From an uncultured Acinetobacter sp. (GTDB taxonomy: Bacteria; Cyanobacteriota; Vampirovibrionia; Gastranaerophilales; Gastranaerophilaceae), in the NCBI GenBank assembly GCA_900321205.1, contig ONVC01000003.1:15380-58374 (forward strand): a DNA stretch of 42,995 bases. The letters are read 5' to 3'. This document shows positions 9,136-16,398 of this stretch, in pieces. The position numbers and the translations under genes were made by a program. The notes beneath the pieces are model-generated. The model did not search any database, was not told the DNA's origin, and was given only the letters and a program-made list of their open reading frames with translations. Numbering within the stretch: position 1 is the first letter of the stretch; every line of letters begins with the position of its first letter.

Positions 9136-9831
9136 TTATTCCGTAATTTTTTCTTCTTTTAGTTTATCTTTAAATTTATTTTTTTCTTTCATAACAATTT
9201 TTAGTTCTACACGTCTGCTTTTTGCGTAGTCCTCTTTATTGTTGGTATAAATCGGATTAGAATAGCTTGCTCCTTCAACTATTACAATTTTATGCAGCTT
9301 ATCTCCGTTGTTTTTGTTGTACGGAGTGTTTATCATATAATTGGCAACTGCGTATGCACGTTTCAGGCTCAGTTCCATATTTTTCATATACTGCTCATCC
9401 CGGGAATATTCTCCTTTGAATGTCTGAGAATCGGTATGACCTTGTATAATGATTTTATCAATGTTTTCGTTCAGGTATTCGTTTGAGAAAAGTGAATCAA
9501 GATATGCCGGAGCAAATTTAGACAAATAGTTTTTGCCCTTTTGTGACAGCTCGTAGCTGTTTAACTCAAACAGCTCCAGATCAGATATTTTAACCACACC
9601 GGTTATTCCGTTTATAGCAGCATCAATATTTTGTTTTTTCAGAGTTTCTTCTAGAGCCTGTGCCGCTTTTTGTTGTTCAGCGGTTCGTTCTATTTTTTCC
9701 GAAAAACTTGTCATATAGGTATAGAAAAACAGGATAATGAATACGAGTACCAATGCTGTCATTAAGTCAGTCATTGTTACCCAGAAAATATTGTTTTCGG
9801 AATTATCCTCTTTTTTTAAGTTTATACGCAT
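9136..9831 (-). CDS. MotB/OmpA-like stator protein (ZorB-like)
   Basis: 231 residues. A short cytoplasmic tail leads into one membrane segment (residues 16-40, FWVTMTDLMTALVLVFIILF) with an aspartate at residue 22, the position of the proton-carrying Asp of MotB, ZorB and related stators. A coiled linker is followed by a C-terminal OmpA-type peptidoglycan-binding domain (IIIQGHTDS at 128-135, KSRRVEL at 204-210). AAAGGAT precedes the ATG. It is 19 bases downstream of the MotA-like gene, so the two form an operon and probably an ion-driven complex anchored to the cell wall. No flagellar gene adjoins. Family resemblance to ZorB is inferred from layout and motif only. Confidence 0.85.
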   Translation of the reverse strand: MRINLKKEDNSENNIFWVTMTDLMTALVLVFIILFFYTYMTSFSEKIERTAEQQKAAQALEETLKKQNIDAAINGITGVVKISDLELFELNSYELSQKGKNYLSKFAPAYLDSLFSNEYLNENIDKIIIQGHTDSQTFKGEYSRDEQYMKNMELSLKRAYAVANYMINTPYNKNNGDKLHKIVIVEGASYSNPIYTNNKEDYAKSRRVELKIVMKEKNKFKDKLKEEKITE

Positions 9832-9850
9832 AACAAATCCTTTATAAGAG

Positions 9851-10735
9851 TTAGAAGAGCTTATCTACAACGTCGCCGCCGTTATTTTTACCCAAAAATT
9901 CGTTGAGCTTATTAAGGCTGTATAAAATATTTTCCAGATAAGGAGTTGTCGTTTCGCTTATTGTTGCAGACATTGCTTTGGCAAAATCTTCCGGAAGCGC
10001 TTTTAGCAGTTTTTCACTTGCATTACCCTGAAGCTTGTATTCTTTTACAAGGTCTATTAAAAATTTTTCGCTTGTAACTACATCAAAGAGTCTTACAAAC
10101 TCCTGTTGAATCAGCAGATAATAATTTTTACACATACGGTTATACAGGATTTTTTCAATAAGCATAAACAGTAAAGAAAGACCGACTGCAAAAACGGAAC
10201 AGAGTGCCGCTATCTGTATGTTAGCGATTAAACCGTTCAGAGAAGTTGCAACGTTAACGTCTTCCGCGAAGTTTATGTCTTTAAAGGCCATAGCCATTTT
10301 CAGGAATGTGAAAAACGGACCTAAACCTGTTATTATTGTAGGCATTGCTTGAATAAATTTGTGGTTTATCTTTGAAGAAACCAGAGTTTCTTCATTGAAA
10401 AAATACGGAGCATCAATTGTTAAAAAGATGTCTGATATAGGCTCTGTTGTGTTTTTGGAGCTTTGTGCCGATAAATAAAATTTATCGGGAAAAATCAGTG
10501 CTTTCTTAAAATCTTCCCACAGAACAGATGTATAAGAGTTTGATGTCATATATGAATCAAGCTGTTTAAAACGGTATGAGATTTCTTTTTTGTCTATGTT
10601 GTGTAAAGTGTCTTTAATAGCTTTAAGATTAGATTGAACTTTTGAGTAATTTTTAAGTGTAATGAATATAAAACATAAAAATGCAGATATGATTATCAGG
10701 ATTGCAGGTTCCGTAAAAATTGAAATAAGTGACAT
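9851..10735 (-). CDS. MotA/TolQ/ExbB-like proton-channel protein (ZorA-like)
   Basis: 294 residues. The start at 10735 is chosen because GGAGGG lies just before it; an in-frame ATG at 10813 would overlap the divergent gene. One membrane segment lies at residues 8-27, a cytoplasmic region of about 100 residues follows, and the channel helices are at 131-151 (PTIITGLGPFFTFL) and 171-198. The GLGPFFTF turn corresponds to the GLLGTF-type motif of MotA/ExbB/ZorA channels. The cytoplasmic tail (199-294) is short compared with classic ZorA proteins, which carry a long coiled tail. TATACT at about 10752-10757 may be the -10 box. The partner MotB-like gene follows at once. Confidence 0.8.
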   Translation of the reverse strand: MSLISIFTEPAILIIISAFLCFIFITLKNYSKVQSNLKAIKDTLHNIDKKEISYRFKQLDSYMTSNSYTSVLWEDFKKALIFPDKFYLSAQSSKNTTEPISDIFLTIDAPYFFNEETLVSSKINHKFIQAMPTIITGLGPFFTFLKMAMAFKDINFAEDVNVATSLNGLIANIQIAALCSVFAVGLSLLFMLIEKILYNRMCKNYYLLIQQEFVRLFDVVTSEKFLIDLVKEYKLQGNASEKLLKALPEDFAKAMSATISETTTPYLENILYSLNKLNEFLGKNNGGDVVDKLF

Positions 10736-10792
10736 AATTACCCTCCTTATAAAGTATAGCATAATGTTTAATATTAGACTATAATTTTTAAT

Positions 10793-13700
10793 ATGGAATG
10801 TCCGAAGTGCCATAAAATAATCTCAGATAACGCAACAGCATGTCCGCACTGTCATAAAGTACTGACTTTGATTTGTCCTAATTGTCATTCTTTGAGTAAA
10901 AATGCCGTGTGTGAAAAATGCGGATATCTGATACTTGAAAAGTGTGCAAAATGCGGAAAACTTGTACCCACAAAAACAGAAGAATGTAAGTGCGGTTTAA
11001 GTGTAAAAAAGAGTATTGCCTGTAACGAATGCGAAACGGATGAGTTTGCTTCGCTAACAATTAATTTCGGTTCATTGAGGGCTATCAGGGGGTTGTTGTC
11101 TTCGCAGGAGCTTTATGCAAAATTTCTGGTAAAACTTAAAAACCTTATGCAGACTCAGCTTAAAGGACTTGAAGGTCTGGTTGTTCTTTACGGTGATTCT
11201 TATGTAATAAACCTGAACAAAGAACTTTCTTTTTCTTCTTCGGTAAATAAGGCAATAAGACTTGCTTTGAAAATCCTTAATGCGTTTTCCGGACTTAATA
11301 TAAGAATGCAGGAAGAACTGGGCTGTCCTTTAAAGGTTAGTATTATTATTCAGAGAAAAGAGGCGGAAAATCTGCTTGAAAACAAATCTCTGGAAAATAA
11401 CGTAAAACCTCTTATGCTCAAAAAGAACGACAAAAAGTATATAAGAGGAATGGAAGTTATACTTGACCAGTATTCTCAGGATAGTATTGCAAAAGATTAT
11501 AAAACGGATTCGCTGTATTCACTTGAATCTGACGGAGTAACCGTAATGTATTACGAACTTTTGCTGGAGAACTATATTCTTCCTCCGAGTGTTACGGAAG
11601 ATGCTCCCGTTGAGATAAAACAAAAAACGGATATTAAGGCAGAATCGATTAAAAATGATATCTTCGGATTTAATGTTTTTGATATAAAAGCTAAGTGTAA
11701 GTTTGAGAAATGTTATTCGGGCGAGCTTGTTAACAAGTTAAGACCGGAAAATAAAATTATTACACTTAAATCGGACAAAGAACTTCAGATAAAAACTTCT
11801 GATATAGTAAAAATGTATAAAGATGCAGGGTACACTCCTCTGTATGTTTCATGCAGCGAGGATTTGTGTTACGAACCCTGGGGATTTTTTGAAAAAATAT
11901 TTAAACAATACTTCGGATTTTCTGTAACAAACGGTTTAATCAGCCCCAATCAGGATTGTAAGAATTTTGGTAATATCAGAAATCTTATTCTCGGAATGCC
12001 GGCAAAAGCAAGTACTCCGGAAGATGCAAGATTTGCACATATGGAGTTGTTTGTTCGGTTCTTAACTTCATTAAAGCAAACCGTTATTATTGTTGACGGT
12101 TTTGAAAATATTGATGACACTTCGTTGCAAACTCTGGAACTGTTTTTTGACAAATTCAAAAAGGTAAATCCGAACTTTGTGTTTATTACCGATATGTCAA
12201 CTACGGTTCATTCAAAAATTAAGGGTTTGCTCAGAACACCGCTTTATACGGAAATTACGCTGCTAAAAAATAATATAGCAACCTTTTTATCCGAACTGAA
12301 AGAAGATGCAACTGATTTTATCCAGTCATTCTATTATGAAAAAATAAAAGATAATTTTAACGGTTCTAAGCTGTATTTTGACTTTGCGCTTAAATACCTG
12401 CTTGAAAAAGAAGTTCTTGTAAGTATTGAGGATAAACTCATCATAAGAAACAGCAGTTCGGTTCTTCTGCCGAAAAAACTCGAACAGCTCATAAAAATCC
12501 GCCTTAAAATGCTGGGCAAAAAACAGGATGCATCAATGATACTTGCTTATTCAATATTTTTGGGCGAAAGACTTGATTTTAAAACTCTGGAAATAATCGG
12601 AGTGAAAAATATTCCGGAAAATGCCAAATTGCTTGAAGATTGCGGATTTGCATTTACAGACGATACCTCCGTATATATAAACAATTATTCTTTTATTTGT
12701 CCGGTTCTTATTTCTTCACTTAAAAAAGAAGTTACTGAGATGCTGGCAAAAAATATTACGGGAAAACTCGGGAAACTCACGGATAATACAACATTAGTCA
12801 AGCTGATGGATGAGATGTCTGTGTATAAAGAAGAATACCTGCTTCTCTGGAAAAACTCTCAGTATTCAATTCTGACGGGAGACTATGATGCATATCTTAA
12901 AAACAGCCTGGGATTTTTGTCTATTATAGACAAAATAAAAGATAATATTTCAGCTGAAGATATAGAAAAGAATAAAAAAGAAGTCTTTCAGAATATACTG
13001 TTGAGTTTGTATAACTATTCTCCTGCAAAGATATATTCTATTGAAAACATATTATTGATGGATGCAATTCATCAAAATGATGATGAAAAAATTGTTAAGC
13101 TATCAAACCTTATGCTTCAGGGAGCTTTGATTTCGTCAAATTATACAGACGCGCAGTCTTTGCTTCATAACATACTTGAACGACTGGAACATCCGGAACT
13201 CATTGTAGACGGAGTTCTGAATACGAAATTTCTGCTGCTTTCACTTATTAACATTGAGATACTGTTCAATATCGGTGAATATAGAGATTGTATAGAGATA
13301 GGCGAAAAACTTCTGGGAGTTTTAAGTTCCGACAATCTGTCATCTGTGAAACCTGATAATTTTTCGCTTAATTTATTTGTAAATCACCTGCTTGATACCT
13401 TTAAGCTGGTTGGTTTGGCAAAACTTTATACTCTGGATAATGACTTAGATAAATTCTATGAATCAATAAAACAGGTGTTTAAGGAAGATTTGCCGGAAAA
13501 GAATTGTATAGAGTCTGTAAAAGATTTTCTTGCCGGTAAAAAGTATGTTCCTTCTAAAATAGAAGAAGAAAATCCTTTTTCAAAGGTTGTGTTCCTGATA
13601 TTACAGGAGCTGTCCGATATCGGAAAAGACTATAAAACTTTTGCTCTGAATATATATCAGGCAAAACTTCTTGCCGCAGATATTCATCAAACCAGACTTG

Positions 13701-14233
13701 AGTATGCGTGTGATTTGCTTATCGCTTATGCGTACGCAAAAATCGGCATTATCAGCAAGGCATATTATATATACAATGATATAATTGAACGTTCCGAAAA
13801 CTCTGCAATTTTCAGTACGACAGTTCTGGCAAATTACTTTATGGCACTTACAAAAATCGATTCCGGCGAAGTTGATGAAGCGTTGATGTTAATAAGTGAA
13901 ATGCTGGATTTAATTCAAAAACACAAAAATCAGTCCAAACTGTTCTTTGCAATGTTTGAAAAACTATATATAGATACAATGAGAAATAATGACAGACCGT
14001 TTAATATCTCAAACGAATGTCAAAAACTTAAAAGTGTGGCGGAAAACGGCGAACTGGCACGTATATTTAAAGCCGAAGAACTTGTTATTGAACAGACGAC
14101 AGAAATAGAAGCATCTGAGAATATTTCGGAGGGCATTTTATCAGAAGAAAACGCAGAAAACGAGTATGATGACCTTGCAGGCATGGTGCCGGATTCTGAT
14201 GATGAAGATTACAAAACAGAGCCTCATAAATAA
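10793..14233 (+). CDS. Large zinc-ribbon / degenerate STAND-like ATPase / helical-repeat protein
   Basis: 1146 residues. The N-terminus is a string of zinc ribbons: Cys pairs 3/6-17/20, 28/31-40/43, 51/54-65/67, and a further pair at 77/80. Residues about 85-240 loosely resemble a class III nucleotide cyclase fold but lack clear metal aspartates (weak). Residues about 290-600 resemble an AAA/STAND ATPase with a Walker B-like strand TVIIVDGFENID near residue 436, yet no GxxxxGK[ST] is visible upstream. From about 600 on the protein is helical and TPR-like, ending in an acidic tail. No signal peptide. There is no Shine-Dalgarno; TATAAT at 10780-10785 is seven bases before the ATG. It is divergent from the stator pair across 57 bases. 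Function unknown; a sensor or scaffold role is a guess. Confidence 0.7.
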   Translation: MECPKCHKIISDNATACPHCHKVLTLICPNCHSLSKNAVCEKCGYLILEKCAKCGKLVPTKTEECKCGLSVKKSIACNECETDEFASLTINFGSLRAIRGLLSSQELYAKFLVKLKNLMQTQLKGLEGLVVLYGDSYVINLNKELSFSSSVNKAIRLALKILNAFSGLNIRMQEELGCPLKVSIIIQRKEAENLLENKSLENNVKPLMLKKNDKKYIRGMEVILDQYSQDSIAKDYKTDSLYSLESDGVTVMYYELLLENYILPPSVTEDAPVEIKQKTDIKAESIKNDIFGFNVFDIKAKCKFEKCYSGELVNKLRPENKIITLKSDKELQIKTSDIVKMYKDAGYTPLYVSCSEDLCYEPWGFFEKIFKQYFGFSVTNGLISPNQDCKNFGNIRNLILGMPAKASTPEDARFAHMELFVRFLTSLKQTVIIVDGFENIDDTSLQTLELFFDKFKKVNPNFVFITDMSTTVHSKIKGLLRTPLYTEITLLKNNIATFLSELKEDATDFIQSFYYEKIKDNFNGSKLYFDFALKYLLEKEVLVSIEDKLIIRNSSSVLLPKKLEQLIKIRLKMLGKKQDASMILAYSIFLGERLDFKTLEIIGVKNIPENAKLLEDCGFAFTDDTSVYINNYSFICPVLISSLKKEVTEMLAKNITGKLGKLTDNTTLVKLMDEMSVYKEEYLLLWKNSQYSILTGDYDAYLKNSLGFLSIIDKIKDNISAEDIEKNKKEVFQNILLSLYNYSPAKIYSIENILLMDAIHQNDDEKIVKLSNLMLQGALISSNYTDAQSLLHNILERLEHPELIVDGVLNTKFLLLSLINIEILFNIGEYRDCIEIGEKLLGVLSSDNLSSVKPDNFSLNLFVNHLLDTFKLVGLAKLYTLDNDLDKFYESIKQVFKEDLPEKNCIESVKDFLAGKKYVPSKIEEENPFSKVVFLILQELSDIGKDYKTFALNIYQAKLLAADIHQTRLEYACDLLIAYAYAKIGIISKAYYIYNDIIERSENSAIFSTTVLANYFMALTKIDSGEVDEALMLISEMLDLIQKHKNQSKLFFAMFEKLYIDTMRNNDRPFNISNECQKLKSVAENGELARIFKAEELVIEQTTEIEASENISEGILSEENAENEYDDLAGMVPDSDDEDYKTEPHK

Positions 14234-14246
14234 TCAGAATAACAAA

Positions 14247-14273
14247 ATGTGAACCGCACAGTCCGGTTCACAT
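14247..14273. terminator. Hairpin in convergent position
   Basis: Ten-base perfect arms (ATGTGAACCG / CGGTTCACAT) with a seven-base loop. On the minus strand the stem is followed by TTTGTTATT, so it fits best as the terminator of the small leftward gene at 14328-14420. It also lies just after the stop of the rightward 1146-residue gene. Confidence 0.7.
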
Positions 14274-14327
14274 TATAACTTGTTTATAAGCCTTTTTTAG
14301 CTTAACGTGTACTTTTACCTCTATTAT

Positions 14328-14420
14328 TTACCCCTTGCCTCTTTTTTCACAGAGGGTAGGAATACCTATAAGTGCGAGATAAAATACACATCCGAATAAA
14401 ACTAAATTCAATACTTCCAT
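14328..14420 (-). CDS. 30-residue single-helix membrane peptide
   Basis: A short gene. The ATG at 14420 is preceded at eight bases by AAAGGAG (14429-14435), one of the best ribosome sites in the window. The product starts MEVLNLVLFGCVFYLALIG, one hydrophobic helix, and ends with the charged tail CEKRGKG, so it should insert in the membrane with a cytoplasmic basic tail. A stem-loop with a T-rich tail lies downstream (14247-14273), and a run of hairpins lies upstream (14453-14539). Both support real expression. Size and layout resemble small membrane regulators, type I toxins or one-helix complex subunits. No family was recognised. Confidence 0.6.
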   Translation of the reverse strand: MEVLNLVLFGCVFYLALIGIPTLCEKRGKG

Positions 14421-14452
14421 TTTTAATGCTCCTTTCCGGTGGCTTCTTCAAA

Positions 14453-14539
14453 CTTTTCAGGGATTTTTCATGCCTGAAAAGCACCCCTACATATTTTTCA
14501 TTCCACGCAAAAGTTGTTTAATAACAACCGGAATGAAAA
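14453..14539. other. Hairpin-rich region between small-peptide gene and 215-aa gene
   Basis: Two stem-loops stand side by side. The first (14453-14481) has nine-base perfect arms CTTTTCAGG / CCTGAAAAG. The second (14495-14539) has ten-base arms TTTTCATTCC / GGAATGAAAA that enclose an inner GTTGTT / AACAAC stem. In the leftward direction they would be the 5' leader of the 30-residue peptide. In the rightward direction they precede the promoter of the gene at 14612. No known riboswitch consensus was recognised. Confidence 0.55.
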
Positions 14540-14611
14540 CCGTTACAAAACTTAATAATTCATGTTAACTTTAACTTTGATTTAGTGTATTATCATGTTA
14601 GGAGGCTTTAA

Positions 14612-15259
14612 TTGAGTCAGGGTTACGAAAACTTTAATAATACGGAAACATCATTCAGAAAATCTGCACTGATACAGGAGAGAATAGGGCTTGTGTCTAC
14701 GCATATGTACAAGCAGTTCCTGGATTACCAGCACGCGACTCTTAATACTACGGAGATTTTTGCGGAAATGATAGAAAACCTCAAAACAATAGCTGATTCT
14801 CTGAAACAGTCTTTTGCTTCAAGAGGTATTACAGCGCAGAACATATCAGTTGAGCATGACAAGGATAAAAGTGTTGTTATAATTAATATTCTATGGCATA
14901 CAATAAGCCTTACTACCAGGTGTAACTTTGAACCCCAGGCTCTCGACAGAGGAACAAATGCTCCTCCTATGTTTTCAGGTCGTATAATGGCAATTAACGG
15001 TAATTATAATGAACTTACCGAGGGCAGAAAAACCAGAAATGAAATTATGGAAATACTGCTTGAAAAAGAGGTTGCATCGTTATTTGTTCCTGCTGATAAG
15101 TCTCAGAATTCAATTTTTAAAATAACTCACCTTCCTAACAGAGAGTTTTTCCTTAACAGCACGGATGCACCAAGAGAATTTGTTTTGAAAATTATTGAAA
15201 CGGTATGCGGCGGCGGAGTTTATCACGAAGAAGGTAAACGAAAGAGTTTTAATATATAA
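14612..15259 (+). CDS. Unrecognised 215-residue cytoplasmic protein
   Basis: Starts at a TTG with an excellent AGGAGG six bases upstream (14600-14605). TATTAT at 14588-14593 may be the -10 box. No signal peptide or membrane segment. The N-terminal third is helical (ALIQERIGLVSTHMYKQFL, then IENLKTIADSLKQSF). The middle alternates strands (KSVVIINILWHTISLTT, FSGRIMAINGNYNEL). The end contains a GGGVYHEEGKRKSF stretch. I do not recognise the family. It stands alone upstream of rpsP, separated from it by a structured leader. Confidence 0.75.
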   Translation: MSQGYENFNNTETSFRKSALIQERIGLVSTHMYKQFLDYQHATLNTTEIFAEMIENLKTIADSLKQSFASRGITAQNISVEHDKDKSVVIINILWHTISLTTRCNFEPQALDRGTNAPPMFSGRIMAINGNYNELTEGRKTRNEIMEILLEKEVASLFVPADKSQNSIFKITHLPNREFFLNSTDAPREFVLKIIETVCGGGVYHEEGKRKSFNI

Positions 15260-15333
15260 TTTCACCTGTTAAATATTTTTACAATATTTGCGTAATTGTA
15301 TTGATTTATTGTGTTTTTTATGTTTATTTATTA

Positions 15334-15388
15334 TTGAGCGGGTATCCTCTTTCAACCCGTGTCAAGTTAGAGGTAACGGCTGAACCTC
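15334..15388 (+). promoter_or_regulatory. Structured leader upstream of rpsP
   Basis: Hairpin 1 (15334-15365) pairs TTGA with TCAA and CGGGT with ACCCG. Hairpin 2 (15370-15388) pairs GAGGT with ACCTC. The loop of hairpin 1 contains CCTCT (15346-15350), which is complementary to AGAGG (15369-15373) at the base of hairpin 2, so the leader could form a pseudoknot or switch between two folds. The position 40 bases before the rpsP start fits autogenous control of a ribosomal protein, which is an inference. Confidence 0.5.
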
Positions 15389-15428
15389 AATTACACTGGA
15401 CCATAATAAAAAAAAGAAGGAATTTAAC

Positions 15429-15812
15429 ATGTTAAAAATCAGATTAAAAAGATTAGGTGCAAAGAAAGCTCCTACATACAGAGTTATTGTAATCAACTCA
15501 ACTACAAAAAGAGAAGGCAGACCGATTGAAGAACTCGGTTACTACAATCCTAAGACAAAAGATATGAAGTTAAACAAAGCATCTGCTGAAGCTTGGATTT
15601 CAAAAGGTGCTCAACCGACAGATACAGTTAAATACTTAATTGCTAACTGCAACGAAGACGGTACTTTGAACTATAAAAAATCAGAAACGGTAAAACTTTC
15701 TAAGAAAGCTCTTGCTAAGAAAGCTGCCGAAGAAGAAGCTAAGAAGGCAGCTGAAGAAGCTGCAAAAGCTGAAGCAGAAGCTCCTGCAGAGGAAGCAGCT
15801 CCTGAAGCTTAG
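15429..15812 (+). CDS. rpsP: 30S ribosomal protein S16
   Basis: 127 residues. The conserved S16 core starts [20 protein letters not shown] and continues with [11 protein letters not shown] and [18 protein letters not shown]. The core covers about 85 residues. The remaining 40 form a low-complexity Lys/Ala/Glu tail that standard S16 lacks, though such tails occur in some phyla. GAAGGAA precedes the ATG. It is not followed by rimM or trmD as in many genomes; here it ends in a bidirectional terminator and the convergent phosphatase gene. Confidence 0.98.
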   Translation: MLKIRLKRLGAKKAPTYRVIVINSTTKREGRPIEELGYYNPKTKDMKLNKASAEAWISKGAQPTDTVKYLIANCNEDGTLNYKKSETVKLSKKALAKKAAEEEAKKAAEEAAKAEAEAPAEEAAPEA

Positions 15813-15832
15813 TTCAAAATTATATGTTTATA

Positions 15833-15862
15833 AAAAGAGGTCATCAATTGATGACCTCTTTT
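15833..15862. terminator. Bidirectional terminator between rpsP and phosphatase gene
   Basis: A perfect 30-base palindrome: 15-base arms beginning AAAAGAGGTCATCAA, with A-run and T-run at the ends so it works on both strands. It lies exactly between two convergent stops (15812 and 15867). Confidence 0.9.
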
Positions 15863-15866
15863 AGTA

Positions 15867-16361
15867 TTATTTTTTCATCTTTAATACAAAATTTTTAGTC
15901 CACTCCATTAAATCAGGATATTTGAGGTAGTGATAACCGTGTTCAAACCATTCCGCCTGACTTTTTGAGAGTGTTTTTATGCCGTTTTTTATTTCATAAA
16001 TAAATACGTACATTCCGGTTCTGTCTGCACCGGCTTTGCAGTGTACGTGTGCTTTTCCTCCGTTCTTTTTTACTTCTTCTACTTCACGCAGAAATCTGTC
16101 AATATTTTCTTCTGTCGGCTTTGTTGTTATGGAAGGTATGTTATGGTATTTTATACCTGCCTTTTTGACCTCCGCTTCTTCGTTAAAGTTAACATCAGGC
16201 GTGTGCATTGTCCTGAAGTTGAACAGGTCTGTAACACCCTGTTCTCTGAGCCATTTAAAATCCTCTTTTTGAGGCTGGGCAGAGCGTGACAGGTATTTAT
16301 CAATGACCTGATAGTTTTTTGGTTTTCCAAAAAAATTTATACTTGAGACTGTGATTTTCAT
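15867..16361 (-). CDS. Dual-specificity-type tyrosine phosphatase with N-terminal F-G-K motif
   Basis: 164 residues. The phosphatase loop is HCKAGADRTG with catalytic Cys108 and Arg114. SRSAQPQKEDFKWLREQGV is the usual DSP/Siw14-like entry. No signal peptide. The N-terminus reads SINFFGKPKN (residues 7-16), which fits the short [hydrophobic]-x-F-x-G pattern seen on several otherwise unrelated proteins of this window. It is third in the leftward run rsmE-cca-phosphatase, 37 bases after cca, with AGGAG upstream. It dephosphorylates protein or small phosphorylated substrates; which ones cannot be told. Confidence 0.9.
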   Translation of the reverse strand: MKITVSSINFFGKPKNYQVIDKYLSRSAQPQKEDFKWLREQGVTDLFNFRTMHTPDVNFNEEAEVKKAGIKYHNIPSITTKPTEENIDRFLREVEEVKKNGGKAHVHCKAGADRTGMYVFIYEIKNGIKTLSKSQAEWFEHGYHYLKYPDLMEWTKNFVLKMKK

Positions 16362-16398
16362 AAAAACTCCTATATGGAATAAAAAACGTGTAAAAATT

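Noticed and set aside
9136..10735. Full Zorya defence system
   Set aside because: Only ZorA/ZorB-like components are visible. No ZorC/ZorD helicase or ZorE nuclease is adjacent and no defence genes flank the pair, so only a resemblance is reported.
14328..14420. Photosystem or cytochrome b6f small subunit
   Set aside because: Only size and the single helix agree. No family signature is recognisable and no photosynthesis gene is present.
14453..14539. A known riboswitch (for example c-di-GMP type, because of CACGCAAAAG)
   Set aside because: Only one short string agrees; the other conserved segments and the stem order of that class are missing.
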